A stretch of DNA of 64,000 nt from Planktothrix paucivesiculata PCC 9631 (GCF_900009265.2 NZ_LR735016.1:131782-195781); one strand, 5' to 3'. Shown: positions 8,939 through 18,130, counted from the stretch's first letter. Translations and numbers: made by a program. The notes: generated by a model not told the origin, from the sequence alone.

Positions 8939-10876
8939 ATGGGGATGGGCAATAATGGTTCTATTTTACTTTCGGAGACTCATCAGCGAACCTATAATCG
9001 CTTACAACAGGCACTGGCTTTAAAACTTCGCCGTCAGGTTTTTGTTGCGGTTTGTGATAACTTAAATTTGCGAAATTATCTGGCGTTGCAGTTAGAAACG
9101 GATTTATTATCTCAAAATCAGAGTGATATTGTCCCCGAATCTGTGATTTCTCCCGCTTTAATTAGTTTAAAATTAGATTTGAGTAATCCCAATCCCTTTC
9201 AGGCAATTACTCAATGGTATACTCAAAATAAATCCGATTCTAGTAATCAAGATATGATCGGATTTCAAATTTTAGGGGTGGAACATCTGACCCGTCAACC
9301 TCCGGCAAAGCAATGGTCGTTTTTAAGGTATTTGCGAACTTTAGAAAACCATGTTGATGGCTTAGAATTTAGTTTGCTGTTGTGGATTTCTTCTCCTTGG
9401 TTATATTGTATCCAACAATCTGCACCGGAGTTTTGGGAGCGACGAACCGGGGTATTTGAATGGATGAGTGATCCGACTCCGAGTGATGGGGAATCAGAGA
9501 CGATTTCCTTAGATTCTACCACGATTTCCCAACCTGTTGAAAGTGTTCAAATATCTGATCCTGTGCAGCAAGTTCTCGATAAAATTCAACAATTTGAGCA
9601 ACAGTCTGCCCTGTATCCATTATATCAATCCTATCGTCAATTAGGGAATATTTACCGCGATCGCATTATGGCTGGGGAACATTTAGAAGTTCACTATACC
9701 CTAGCTATTCAAGCCTATAAACGGGTTTTAGAAATTATTCCCGAACTTGATAAAAATTCTATTTCCTCCGATGTTCAGGATGATTATATTCATGCTTTTA
9801 ACGATTTAGGTACTTTATATTGGATGGGATTTCGCCAAAGGTTTAAAGATAATTTAAACTCTCCCGATCTCCTTGATTATTTAGAAAAAAGTATTATTTT
9901 TTATCAAAATGCTTTAATGAGAACCGATCCGGAAATTCATCCCAATTTATATATACAAGTCCAAAAAAATTTGGGGACAGCCTATGTAGATTTAGCCGCT
10001 TTTCAAGATACTATTAAAAATTTAGAACAGTCAATTATTGCCTATACAGAAGCCTTATGTTATCTGAATTTTAACCAACCTGAAATTAATATTTCCCAGA
10101 TTCAAGATTATGCTACAATTCAAAATAATCTGGGAACTATCTATTGGAAACTCGCCCAAAAAACCCAACCTATTCCCCATCTAAAAGCGGCGATCACTGC
10201 CTATACTGAGGCGATGGAGTTTTATACCCCCCAACAAGATCCCCTGAATTATGCCCTACTACAAACCAATTTAGGCACGGCCTATTGGACATTAAGCCAA
10301 CACCAACCCTCGGCTAAATTGCTCTTACAAGCCATTTATGCCTATCACCAAGCCTTGACCTATCGGACGACCGCCTCAGCCCCGATCGCCTGTGCAGCTA
10401 CTTATAATAACTTGGGTATCGTTTATTGGCATTTGGCGAATCATTATCAGAAGCCGGAAATTCGGGCTAAATTTCTGAAACGGGCGATCGCAGCCTATAA
10501 AAAGGCTCTCTCTATTGTTACCGATCTCAGTCCATCTCAACTCAATTTTGACCCCTTAGCAACCCAGAATAACCTGGGATTAACCCACTATCAACTGGCC
10601 ACCGACTCCCATTTAAACCTCGAAAAAAAGACTCGCATGGCTTGTTTAAAAGCTGCACTTAGACATCATGTTAAAGCTGTTATTAGTGAGTCAAAACAAC
10701 CACTCACAGATAATGTTATTTCTAATTCCAAAACTACCGAACATCACCAAACAACTTTAGGTTATTTACTGCGAACTATTCGGGCTTTCTATAATGAGTC
10801 AGGATTACCAGGACAAAATCAAGCGTTATCTCAAATTCCAGCCCATCTACTATCTGAAATCCTACCTAAAATTTAG
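8939..10876 (+). CDS. TPR protein with STAND-associated N-terminal module
   Basis: About 645 residues. The frame opens at a TTG at 8933, but ATG codons at 8939 and 8945 are better starts. Residues about 15-170 form a globular module (ETHQRTYNRLQQALALKLRR, then LLLWISSPWLYCI and APEFWERRTGVFEW) that resembles the N-terminus of the STAND-WD40 protein at 53624. A spacer with acidic Ser/Thr-rich sequence follows. From about residue 220 on there are repeated tetratricopeptide units, with recurring NNLGTIYWKLAQ, TNLGTAYWTLSQ and NNLGIVYWHLA. It has no signal peptide or membrane span. TPR proteins bind partners; the function is unknown. The upstream stretch 8750-8938 holds only a dispersed ACCACAAAGACACGAAG repeat near 8822. 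Confidence 0.75.
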   Translation: MGMGNNGSILLSETHQRTYNRLQQALALKLRRQVFVAVCDNLNLRNYLALQLETDLLSQNQSDIVPESVISPALISLKLDLSNPNPFQAITQWYTQNKSDSSNQDMIGFQILGVEHLTRQPPAKQWSFLRYLRTLENHVDGLEFSLLLWISSPWLYCIQQSAPEFWERRTGVFEWMSDPTPSDGESETISLDSTTISQPVESVQISDPVQQVLDKIQQFEQQSALYPLYQSYRQLGNIYRDRIMAGEHLEVHYTLAIQAYKRVLEIIPELDKNSISSDVQDDYIHAFNDLGTLYWMGFRQRFKDNLNSPDLLDYLEKSIIFYQNALMRTDPEIHPNLYIQVQKNLGTAYVDLAAFQDTIKNLEQSIIAYTEALCYLNFNQPEINISQIQDYATIQNNLGTIYWKLAQKTQPIPHLKAAITAYTEAMEFYTPQQDPLNYALLQTNLGTAYWTLSQHQPSAKLLLQAIYAYHQALTYRTTASAPIACAATYNNLGIVYWHLANHYQKPEIRAKFLKRAIAAYKKALSIVTDLSPSQLNFDPLATQNNLGLTHYQLATDSHLNLEKKTRMACLKAALRHHVKAVISESKQPLTDNVISNSKTTEHHQTTLGYLLRTIRAFYNESGLPGQNQALSQIPAHLLSEILPKI

Positions 10877-10896
10877 GTTTAAATTTGTGTCCTAAT

Positions 10897-11889
10897 TCAG
10901 CTAAGAATAGTATTAAATAAATAGCCGATCCCAATAATACCAAGGGTGACAATGCCAATAAATATAGCCAGCAGTTGGGGACGGAGTACCTTTTTCAGAA
11001 TTACCATTTCTGGAAAAGATAGGGCTGTTACTGCCATCGTAAAAGATAATACTGTTCCCAAGGGCATTCCCTTATTAACTAAGGCTTCTGTAATAGGCAT
11101 AACTCCGGCAATATTAGCATAAAGCGGTACACCTAGAATAACAGCAATGGGCACGGCAAAAGGATTATTAGCCCCAGCCCATCTTATAATAAATTCCGTC
11201 GGTACATAGCCATGAATTAGGGCTCCAATTGCAATCCCTCCCACCACATAGGGCCAGACTGATTGAACAATTTCAATTGACTGAAACCGCCCTTGTTCAA
11301 ACCTTTCTCGCCAAGTTATTTGATTTAGATATAAGTCATCATTTTGGGAAATATTCTGACGATTTTTTTGTAACTCCCAAACAAAAGGCTCAACCCATTT
11401 TTCTAGTTTGAGTAAACCGATGAGATAACCCGCAGTAATCGCCAATATTACCCCAAAACCAATATAAAATAAAGTTACTTTTAACCCAAATAATGCCCAT
11501 AATAGAATCACAGCGACCTCGTTGACCATCGGCGCTGAAATCAAATAGGAAAACGTCACTCCTAAAGGAACTCCTGCTTCTAAGAAACCAATAAATAAAG
11601 GCACAGCAGAACAAGAGCAAAAGGGGGTAATAATTCCCACCATAGCAGCAACGATATTCCCCCCTAATGTGCGTTTACCTTCTAACCAATTTCTGACTTT
11701 TTCCGGTTCCAAGAAACTTTGAAAAGTGCCTACTAGAAAGCTAATTACGATCAGCAAGGTTAAAACTTTAGGAACATCATATAGAAAAAAGTGCAGACTA
11801 GATCCCAGATGAGATTCCAGCGACAACCCAAAGATTTGAGTAACAATCTGAGTCGCTAACCAATCAAACGGATAAAAGGGATCAAACAT
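10897..11889 (-). CDS. YraQ/ArsP-like permease (DUF318)
   Basis: A 330-residue polytopic membrane protein with about eight spans. The DUF318 signature is clear: TPFCSCSAVPLFIGFLEAGVP with the CSCS cysteines, SAPMVNEVAV in the first half, and PLYANIAGVMPITEAL plus MAVTALSFPEMVIL in the second half. Relatives include ArsP, which exports trivalent organoarsenicals, and proteins implicated in Cu/Zn efflux. It is the last gene of a leftward module with a small CXXC redox protein and a DUF442 protein under a MerR-type promoter, which suggests export of a metal, metalloid or thiol-reactive compound. The substrate cannot be decided from sequence. Confidence 0.85.
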   Translation of the reverse strand: MFDPFYPFDWLATQIVTQIFGLSLESHLGSSLHFFLYDVPKVLTLLIVISFLVGTFQSFLEPEKVRNWLEGKRTLGGNIVAAMVGIITPFCSCSAVPLFIGFLEAGVPLGVTFSYLISAPMVNEVAVILLWALFGLKVTLFYIGFGVILAITAGYLIGLLKLEKWVEPFVWELQKNRQNISQNDDLYLNQITWRERFEQGRFQSIEIVQSVWPYVVGGIAIGALIHGYVPTEFIIRWAGANNPFAVPIAVILGVPLYANIAGVMPITEALVNKGMPLGTVLSFTMAVTALSFPEMVILKKVLRPQLLAIFIGIVTLGIIGIGYLFNTILS

Positions 11890-11961
11890 ATAGAAATCCT
11901 ATTTGAGTTGTGTTTAAAATTTTGGGGTAAAAGGGAATAGGGAATAGGGAGCAGAGGCAGT

Positions 11962-12028
11962 GCGAGCGTCCTCGCTCGCTGAATATCACCCAAAACCTGT
12001 TCGTAATTCGTAATTCGTAATTCGTAAT
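11962..12028. repeat. GCGAGCG hairpin plus four TCGTAAT heptamers
   Basis: Between the permease and the small redox gene lies a perfect 7-bp stem with a 4-base loop (11962-11979, GCGAGCG/CGCTCGC), followed by four exact copies of TCGTAAT (12001-12028). The last copy ends within the stop codon of the redox gene. On the transcribed (minus) strand no T-run follows the stem, so it is not a typical terminator. Confidence 0.85.
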
Positions 12029-12270
12029 TACTTTTGCAATAAAGGCTTAATTTGATCGGAAGAAATTACCTTACCTTGACTGACAACTTTGCCATTAATT
12101 GCCAGGGCGGGTGTAGACATAACATGATGTTTGGCAATTTCAATCGGATCGGTAATGTGTAATAATTCGGCTTCAAGATTGAGAGTTGCGATCGCTTCTT
12201 TGGCATTGGCTTCTAGTTGCTGACATTTTTTGCAACCGGTTCCGAGTATTTCAACTTTAATTGTGTTCAT
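12028..12270 (-). CDS. Small thioredoxin-fold CXXC protein (TM0996/MTH895 type)
   Basis: An 80-residue protein of the small glutaredoxin-like group. It has VEILGTGCKKCQQLEANAKE with the CXXC at about residues 13-16, the cis-proline strand MSTPALAINGKVVSQGK, and a short C-terminal helix. Such proteins are usually found beside DUF318 permeases and in arsenic or metal operons, probably reducing a bound oxyanion, metal site or disulfide. It is the middle gene of the leftward module, 138 bases before the permease. Confidence 0.88.
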   Translation of the reverse strand: MNTIKVEILGTGCKKCQQLEANAKEAIATLNLEAELLHITDPIEIAKHHVMSTPALAINGKVVSQGKVISSDQIKPLLQK

Positions 12271-12363
12271 GGCTGAATTTAGGGTTAAATTTTATAGGAT
12301 AATTGATCCTGACTGGGTAGGGAATGAAAATAGAAGTTTTAGATTATTTTCACCCAATTAATA

Positions 12364-12795
12364 TTAGTTTTGGCGATTAGCAAAATGTTGATGAGCAAAA
12401 GCCTCAATTGGACAGTTAGGCTTATGCTGAATACCCAAAGCATCCCGGCGTTCAAGATACTGTTTTTCTGTCCATTTTTCCTGATCAGCCAGCATTAATA
12501 ACGACATCACCGCCGCCCTGACTCCCGATGCACAACGGACATAAATCGGTTTTTGAGCCGCGTCAATGGTGTCGCAAAAGGTTTGCAGAGTGCCCTGATT
12601 CAGATTCATAGGCGAAACTGGTACACTTGCGTATTTTAACCCCTGAACTTCGATATCAACGGCATTAAGTTGATTTCCTTCTGCTGTCGGGCAAAGATCG
12701 ATCAGGCTTTGATAGCCCTGTTTGTGTATATTATTGATTTCTGTCAAATCCGTAATACTACCGATAGCCAGAGAGTCGTTAATCACTGCAAACAT
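12364..12795 (-). CDS. DUF442 (beta-lactamase hydrolase-like) protein
   Basis: A 143-residue protein of the TIGR01244/DUF442 family, with a protein-phosphatase or sulfurtransferase-like fold. The central part reads LTEINNIHKQGYQSLIDLCP, VPVSPMNLNQGTLQTF, and the active-site loop YVRCASGVRAAV (Cys and Arg of a CxxGxR loop). The frame stays open to 12867, but that extension overlaps a MerR-type promoter. The ATG at 12795 (MFAVIND), preceded by GGGAGAAAAC, is the likely start. DUF442 domains are linked to sulfide and persulfide handling when fused to ETHE1-like domains; here it is free-standing. It is the first gene after the MerR-type promoter. Confidence 0.82.
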   Translation of the reverse strand: MFAVINDSLAIGSITDLTEINNIHKQGYQSLIDLCPTAEGNQLNAVDIEVQGLKYASVPVSPMNLNQGTLQTFCDTIDAAQKPIYVRCASGVRAAVMSLLMLADQEKWTEKQYLERRDALGIQHKPNCPIEAFAHQHFANRQN

Positions 12796-12835
12796 TTGTT
12801 TTCTCCCAAAAATAGGCCCAGTCATCACACAAATC

Positions 12836-12867
12836 ATCATAGAGCCTATACTTTGGTATAAGGTCAA
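12836..12867 (-). promoter_or_regulatory. MerR-type promoter with 20-bp spacer
   Basis: On the minus strand a -35 TTGACC (12862-12867) and a -10 TATGAT (12836-12841) stand 20 bases apart, longer than the usual 17. The spacer holds an imperfect dyad, CCTTATACCAAAGTATAGG. Overlong spacers with such a dyad are the hallmark of MerR-family promoters, which the activated regulator distorts to realign. It sits between the merR gene and the DUF442 gene. Confidence 0.85.
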
Positions 12868-12906
12868 GGGGATTAAACAAATTTTTTTAGGGCTTGGGGT
12901 GTTTTC

Positions 12907-13329
12907 TCAACCTTGATCAGCAGATTGATCACTATTTTCCTCTAAGACAACACACTGTTTTTCTGGATGATTGAGATCAAGATTACGGTCACAGCGAGCA
13001 ACTAAAGGTAGAAGTTCCTCTCGCAAAGCCTGTAATTGACGGATATTTTCCTCAATTGCCTTTAGTTTATTGAGTAGGCGATTTTGAACTTCCGAGCAGG
13101 TGAGGAGTTGTCCATCTTTCAAGGCCAAAATTTCTTTGATTTCTTCCAGACTCAGGCCCAAGGATTTAGCCCGAACAATAAACGCCAGTCTTTCTAAATC
13201 CTGTTGACTGAACAGCCGATAACCCGCTTCTGTTCTTGACGGTGGAGGAATCAGGCCAATGCGTTCATAAAAATAAACAGTTTGGGGATTTAGTCCTAAA
13301 CTACGGGAAACCGCGCCGATTTGGAACAT
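12907..13329 (-). CDS. MerR-family metal-responsive regulator (ZntR-like)
   Basis: A 140-residue regulator. The N-terminal winged helix reads IGAVSRSLGLNPQTVYFYER, followed by EAGYRLFSQQDLERLAFI; the dimer helix spans about 75-110. Cysteines at 78, 113 and 126 with His121 are arranged like the metal ligands of ZntR (C79, C114, H119, C124), so Zn, Cd, Pb or a similar soft metal is the best guess. Downstream on the same strand are the MerR-type promoter and the three module genes, so it most likely activates them. Whether merR itself shares their transcript is unclear. Confidence 0.88.
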   Translation of the reverse strand: MFQIGAVSRSLGLNPQTVYFYERIGLIPPPSRTEAGYRLFSQQDLERLAFIVRAKSLGLSLEEIKEILALKDGQLLTCSEVQNRLLNKLKAIEENIRQLQALREELLPLVARCDRNLDLNHPEKQCVVLEENSDQSADQG

Positions 13330-13469
13330 TGATTTAGTGATTGTGGGTTAAACTCTGTAAAGCAATACAACTAAATTGGTATTTTATTGGGTGTAAGTTC
13401 AACTTTTCCATTAACATTGAGATGTCTATTTAATATTCTGGCTCAACCTTCTGCTGAATATGCGTGGTT

Positions 13470-14162
13470 ATGGCATCTGTAAAAATTCTCGTAGTTGATG
13501 ATGATCCGGCAATACGGAATCTAATCAGTCGCTATCTTAGCCAACAAGACTATCAAGTCGAAACGGCGAGTGACGGCCATTCCGCATTGGAAAGGTTTGA
13601 ACAGTTCAATCCTGACTTAGTGGTATTGGATCTAAATTTGCCGGATACAACAGGTTTAGCATTGTGTAAGGAAATGCAAAGTCGAACCAGCGTGTTTATT
13701 CTAATGCTAACCAGTGAAAAAGATCCCAAACTCGGGTTAAAGGAGGGAGCCGATGACTTTGTGACCAAACCCTTTGATTTAGAAGAATTAAACCTGAGAA
13801 TCAAAGCAATTTTAAAGCGTCAACGAAATCCGGTAGATACACAACCCAAAAATTTAGTTTATGGGGATTTAACTATTGATCCCAATCGTCGTGAAGTTTA
13901 TATTCAGGGTGAATTAATCGGACTAAGTGCGTTAGAATTTAACCTGCTCTATTGTTTGGCTCGTAAACCGGGGCGAGCCTGGCGACGCTCAGAATTATTG
14001 CAGGAAGTGTGGGATTATGAGTACGAGGGAGAGCAGCGCGTCGTTGATGTTCATATTGGTCAGATTCGCAAAAAAATCGAACCGGATGCGGATCAGCCTT
14101 CCTATATTAAAACAATTCGGGGTGTGGGATATATGTTTGATCGGCGCACAGGTGAACGTTAA
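13470..14162 (+). CDS. OmpR/PhoB-family response regulator (copy 1)
   Basis: A response regulator of about 230 residues. The receiver has VDDD, VVLDLNLPDTTGL with the phospho-Asp, LTSEKDP and the conserved Lys in VTKPFD. A linker leads to the winged-helix domain, with ALEFNLLYCLARKPGRAWRR and VDVHIGQIRKKIEPD. The frame opens at a GTG at 13464, but the ATG at 13470 (MASVKILVVDDD) is the more usual start. It is very similar to the next gene over its whole length, an evident tandem duplication, and lies two genes upstream of a histidine kinase. Confidence 0.93.
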   Translation: MASVKILVVDDDPAIRNLISRYLSQQDYQVETASDGHSALERFEQFNPDLVVLDLNLPDTTGLALCKEMQSRTSVFILMLTSEKDPKLGLKEGADDFVTKPFDLEELNLRIKAILKRQRNPVDTQPKNLVYGDLTIDPNRREVYIQGELIGLSALEFNLLYCLARKPGRAWRRSELLQEVWDYEYEGEQRVVDVHIGQIRKKIEPDADQPSYIKTIRGVGYMFDRRTGER

Positions 14163-14245
14163 TTGTAATGGGTAATTAATTTTCCTATATTTTTAAGCGT
14201 TCATGCCCGATTATCAATCGTTAAATTCTCACGGGCTTTGTACTC

Positions 14246-14926
14246 ATGACCTCAGCAAAGATTCTTGTCGTTGATGATGATCCAGCAATCCGAAATTTAA
14301 TTAGTCGCTATTTGAGGCAAGAGAATTATCAAATAGAAGTAGCGGCCGACGGTGAGACGGCGTTGAAAGTTTTTGAACAGTTCAACCCCGATTTAGTTAT
14401 TTTAGATCTGAATTTACCGGATACAACAGGTTTAGCATTGTGTCGAGAAATGCAAATTCAAACTCACGTTCTCATTCTGATGCTCACCAGTGAACAAGAT
14501 CCCAAACTCGGTTTAAAAGAAGGAGCCGATGATTTTGTAACTAAACCTTTTGATTTAGAGGAGTTAAGTCTGCGGATTAAGGCTATTTTAAAACGCCGCA
14601 TATCCATGTCTAATTCAGACCATCAGAATTTAATCTATCGAGATTTAATTATTGATCCGAATCGGCGAGAAGTTTATCTCAAAGGAGAATTAGTAATTTT
14701 AAGTGCGTTAGAATTTAATCTGCTTTATTGTTTGGCGAGTAAACCAGGTCGAGCCTGGAAACGTGCAGAACTTTTAGAAAAAGTTTGGGGTTTTCCAGAC
14801 GATAGTAGCGAAGGTGGGCGGGTGATTGATGTTCATATTGGTCAGATTCGCAAAAAAATTGAACCTGACCCCAAAAATCCCTCTTTTATTCAAACGGTTA
14901 GAAGTGTTGGCTATCGTTTCGATTAA
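14246..14926 (+). CDS. OmpR/PhoB-family response regulator (copy 2)
   Basis: A 226-residue regulator, paralogous to the preceding gene. It has the same receiver motifs (VDDDPAIRNLISRYL, LDLNLPDTTGLALC, VTKPFD) and the same DNA-binding domain (VIDVHIGQIRKKIEPD). Differences concentrate in the linker (KRRISMSNSDHQN) and in a small insert in the wing (FPDDSSEGGR). The recognition helices are nearly identical, so the two probably recognise related DNA sites. The kinase gene starts 90 bases downstream and may phosphorylate both. Confidence 0.93.
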   Translation: MTSAKILVVDDDPAIRNLISRYLRQENYQIEVAADGETALKVFEQFNPDLVILDLNLPDTTGLALCREMQIQTHVLILMLTSEQDPKLGLKEGADDFVTKPFDLEELSLRIKAILKRRISMSNSDHQNLIYRDLIIDPNRREVYLKGELVILSALEFNLLYCLASKPGRAWKRAELLEKVWGFPDDSSEGGRVIDVHIGQIRKKIEPDPKNPSFIQTVRSVGYRFD

Positions 14927-15016
14927 TAGACAATATTATCAGTATAATATTTGTGGTTTATTCCCTACTCCGGTCTACCTGCTATCTAAGTCCCGTCTTC
15001 CGTCCCATGTTCTACT

Positions 15017-16996
15017 ATGCCTAAGCTGGGTCAATCGTCATTCCGCCGGATTCTACTGTCGCAGATTTTACTGCTCAGTCTTCCCGTGCTGCTTGTAGGA
15101 GAATATATTACCTATAGAAAAGCACGTTCTGGTTTACTCGAAACGGCTCGGTTAAATTTAACAGAAAGTGCGAGTAAAAAGGCACAAACTATTAATCAAT
15201 GGATTGATTTTAATAGGTCAAATTTGACGATTGTAACTAACAATATTATTCTACCACCCGCCAAACCTCAACAGTATTCGACTCTACTTTCCGAACTTCA
15301 AGGCCAGTTTTCTCCCTCTGTCAGTTGTCTTCAATTGACTAATCTACAAACGGAAAAACTTGTCACCAGCACCTGTGGCAAACAACCTATCTACTCGATT
15401 CCTAAAAACTTTTGGCCAGCAAAAAAGAATAAAACCCCTGAAGTTTATATTAATTATTTAGTTCCTAGCGCCGATCAAAAAAGTTTAGAATGGCGAAACC
15501 AACTTAAATTGGTATTCAACGCTCCAATTTATGTTAAGGAAAAAAATGAAAATAAATTAAAATATGTGTTAAGTCTGCAATCCACTTTATATTTAGAAGC
15601 CAAGGAGCGTCCTAAATCCTTAACCGGATTTACGGTAATTATTGATCAAGGAGGAACCTTTATTAGTCATCCTAACTTGACTAAATTAGGCCGCAATATT
15701 CAGGAACAAGCTGATGCCAACCGACTTATGAAATTATTGTCGAATGCGCTAGAGAAAGACAAAAATTCTTTTATTCATTTATTTTCTTTTGACCCTGCCG
15801 GGAAAGAACTTTTAGCCGGATATGATGCAATTCCTAGCCCACTGACTTCGGAAAAAAATAATCAATGGGTGGTTTTAGCTGTTGTTGATTTACAGCAAGC
15901 TCTATCAGGATTAAAAGATATTAAATCCTTGTTGATTGCGGTGATTTTATCTTTAGTAATTGCTAGTATTATTGCTGCGATTTATGTATCCAGAGATTTA
16001 GCAATTCCGTTAGAAAAGTTGAGAGATTATGCAATCAAAGCGAAGAATTTAGACAGTCCGGGTAGTGTTCCTAATAATCTCAAAATTAGAGAATTTAATC
16101 AGTTAGCTGAAGCTCTGAATACTATGGTATCAAGTCTTAGAGCTAGAGCGCAAGCCTTAGAATATGCGTCCAAAGAAGCCCAAGTTGCTAATCAATTAAA
16201 AAATGAGTTTCTGCGAGTTGTTTCCCATGAATTAAGAACTCCTTTAAATGGTATTATTAATTCAATTAGTCTGATTCAAGATGGTTTATGTGATAGCAAA
16301 GCAGAGGAGGAAGAATATCTCAAAATCGCCTCGGATTCCAGCCAACATCTATTAAATTTAGTTGATGATATTTTAGATATTGCTTTAATTGAAGAAGGCA
16401 AGTTATCGGTGATGCTTGAACCAACGGATTTAATGCAAATCCTCAAAGATGCGATAAATTTACAAATGTTGGATATTCAGAAAAAAAACTTGACCATCGA
16501 CTTACCAACCCTCGATAAACCGATTATTGTTCAGGCTGATCCTGATAAGTTAAAGCAAGTTTTTATTAATATTCTCAATAATTCTGTCAAGTTTACCAAG
16601 TCGGGAGGAATCACCATTTCAACTCGGATTGAATTTGCTACAAATTCTCTGAAAGAAATGCAGAATAATACCCGCTCAAAATCCAGTTCCGTCCGATATC
16701 AAGTTGTGGTCACGATTGCCGATACTGGAATTGGTGTGGCCCTAGGACACCAGCAAAAAATCTTTGAACCCTTTGCCATGGCCGATGGTTCCACCACAAG
16801 AGAATTCGGGGGAATTGGATTGGGTTTAGCCATTTCTCGCAGTTTAATGCAAATGATGGGGGGTTGTATTACCCTGGATAGTCCAGGTTTAGATCTCGGA
16901 ACCAGTGTGATGATTAGCATTCCCCTCTCGGACACAAATGTTAAATCCCCTTCAACTCAACGCTCTGTTTCTTCCCATCCCGTGATCGCTGAATAG
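15017..16996 (+). CDS. Histidine kinase with dCache-like sensor and HAMP
   Basis: A 659-residue membrane kinase: span 1 at about 10-30, a large extracytoplasmic Cache-like sensor domain (about 35-300; FTVIIDQGGTFISHP is Cache-like), span 2 at about 304-325, HAMP (about 326-378, SRDLAIPLEKLRDYA), then the HisKA box FLRVVSHELRTPLNG with His at about 404. The ATPase domain has QVFINILNNSVKFT, ADTGIG, and GGIGLGLAISRSLM. It follows two OmpR-type regulators on the same strand, so a three-gene two-component unit is likely. The ligand of the sensor is unknown. No receiver or Hpt domain is attached. Confidence 0.92.
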   Translation: MPKLGQSSFRRILLSQILLLSLPVLLVGEYITYRKARSGLLETARLNLTESASKKAQTINQWIDFNRSNLTIVTNNIILPPAKPQQYSTLLSELQGQFSPSVSCLQLTNLQTEKLVTSTCGKQPIYSIPKNFWPAKKNKTPEVYINYLVPSADQKSLEWRNQLKLVFNAPIYVKEKNENKLKYVLSLQSTLYLEAKERPKSLTGFTVIIDQGGTFISHPNLTKLGRNIQEQADANRLMKLLSNALEKDKNSFIHLFSFDPAGKELLAGYDAIPSPLTSEKNNQWVVLAVVDLQQALSGLKDIKSLLIAVILSLVIASIIAAIYVSRDLAIPLEKLRDYAIKAKNLDSPGSVPNNLKIREFNQLAEALNTMVSSLRARAQALEYASKEAQVANQLKNEFLRVVSHELRTPLNGIINSISLIQDGLCDSKAEEEEYLKIASDSSQHLLNLVDDILDIALIEEGKLSVMLEPTDLMQILKDAINLQMLDIQKKNLTIDLPTLDKPIIVQADPDKLKQVFINILNNSVKFTKSGGITISTRIEFATNSLKEMQNNTRSKSSSVRYQVVVTIADTGIGVALGHQQKIFEPFAMADGSTTREFGGIGLGLAISRSLMQMMGGCITLDSPGLDLGTSVMISIPLSDTNVKSPSTQRSVSSHPVIAE

Positions 16997-16999
16997 GAT

Positions 17000-18013
17000 T
17001 TAAAACGGCGATAAATTTATAGGTTGTCCCCCCTGTTTTAAAGATTCACTTAACCCGCACAAAATATTAACTAATTCCGCCCCCACCCAACCCGAAGAAA
17101 TCGGGGAAGGTTGATGATTTTGGATACAATTCAGAAAATGATCACAAACTTGGGCTAGGGGTTCCCGGGGTTCAATCTCAATCACTTCTTGATTTAATCC
17201 GGTGGCTTTCCAAGTATTATCAATAACATTAAAATAACCATTTTGAATTGTTAGAGGAGATTCTGATTGTAGTTCATCAAAAATTAAGGTTCCTTGACTT
17301 CCTACCACCGCTAAACGCCGTTGTTTGTCGGGATTTAACCAACATAAATGTAGAAAGGCTTCAAACCCACTGGCATAGGTTAAATTAGCAATGACTAAAT
17401 CCGATAATCCCGATTTAGGTTGTAACCAAACCGTTCCCGTGGCTTTCACTTGAATCGGTTTTTCCCCTAACCAACTATTAAGAATAACAATATCATGAAT
17501 CGCTAAATCCCATAAGGCATCCACATCTTGCCGCACGGGTTCTAAATGGGTTCGGGTGGCGTAACCATATCTTAATTCCCCTAATTTTCCCGATTCAATT
17601 ACGGTTTTTCCCCGTTCTACCGCCGGGTGAAATAAATAGGTATGATCAACAAAAAGTTGTAGCTGTTTTTGTTGTGCAAGTTCGCATAATTCCAAGGATT
17701 CAGTCACACTCAGTGTTAACGGTTTTTCGGTAAAAACATGACAACCCTGGGCTAAGGCGGCGGAAATTAAAGGAAAATGTGTGGTTGCAGGAGTGGCGAT
17801 CGCAACTGCATCTAAATTCGGTAAATTCCAAATTGTTGAACCATCGGTTGCTAAAATAATATCGTCGGCAAGTTGAAACCTTTCTTTCACCGCTTGTAAA
17901 CGGTCAGAATTGGGATCGGCGATCGCCACAACCCTAGAATTAGGATGTTGATGGAAGTTACGAATTAAATGAACTCCCCAACGACCAGCACCAAAAATAG
18001 CAATATTAATCAT
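17000..18013 (-). CDS. Gfo/Idh/MocA-family oxidoreductase
   Basis: A 337-residue NAD(P)-dependent oxidoreductase. The Rossmann start is INIAIFGAGRWGVHLIRNF. The conserved EKP motif (FTEKPLTLS), VDHTYLFHP, and the catalytic D-x-x-x-H of LWDLAIHDIVIL are present. Members act on sugars or nucleotide sugars and related compounds; the substrate is unknown. The frame stays open for 50 more codons upstream, but those codons come from a GGAATGG-type repeat array, so I place the start at the ATG at 18013. Its 3' end is convergent with the kinase gene, with three bases between the two stop codons. Confidence 0.85.
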   Translation of the reverse strand: MINIAIFGAGRWGVHLIRNFHQHPNSRVVAIADPNSDRLQAVKERFQLADDIILATDGSTIWNLPNLDAVAIATPATTHFPLISAALAQGCHVFTEKPLTLSVTESLELCELAQQKQLQLFVDHTYLFHPAVERGKTVIESGKLGELRYGYATRTHLEPVRQDVDALWDLAIHDIVILNSWLGEKPIQVKATGTVWLQPKSGLSDLVIANLTYASGFEAFLHLCWLNPDKQRRLAVVGSQGTLIFDELQSESPLTIQNGYFNVIDNTWKATGLNQEVIEIEPREPLAQVCDHFLNCIQNHQPSPISSGWVGAELVNILCGLSESLKQGGQPINLSPF

Positions 18014-18130
18014 AGGAATAGGGAACAGGGAACAGGCAACAGGCAACAGGGAATGGGGAATGGGGAATGGGGAATGGGGAATGGGTAATACTTCGACTTC
18101 GCTCAGTAACAGGGGAATGGGGAATGGGGA
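18014..18130. repeat. Iterated GGGAACA/GGAATGG-type heptamers with STRR core
   Basis: Immediately upstream of the oxidoreductase start lies a run of 7-base units (GGGAACA, GGCAACA, then several GGGGAAT), interrupted at 18090-18110 by ACTTCGACTTCGCTCAGTAAC, a sequence with cyanobacterial dispersed-repeat character. A related CTTCGACAGGCTCAGTGGCC occurs inside the STAND gene at 56306. Confidence 0.9.

Noticed and set aside
11962..11979. Rho-independent terminator before the permease gene
   Set aside because: The perfect stem has no T-run on either strand; it lies inside a likely operon.
12364..12867. A 167-residue DUF442 protein starting at 12867
   Set aside because: Its first 24 codons overlap the MerR-type promoter; the ATG at 12795 with a GGGAGA site is better.
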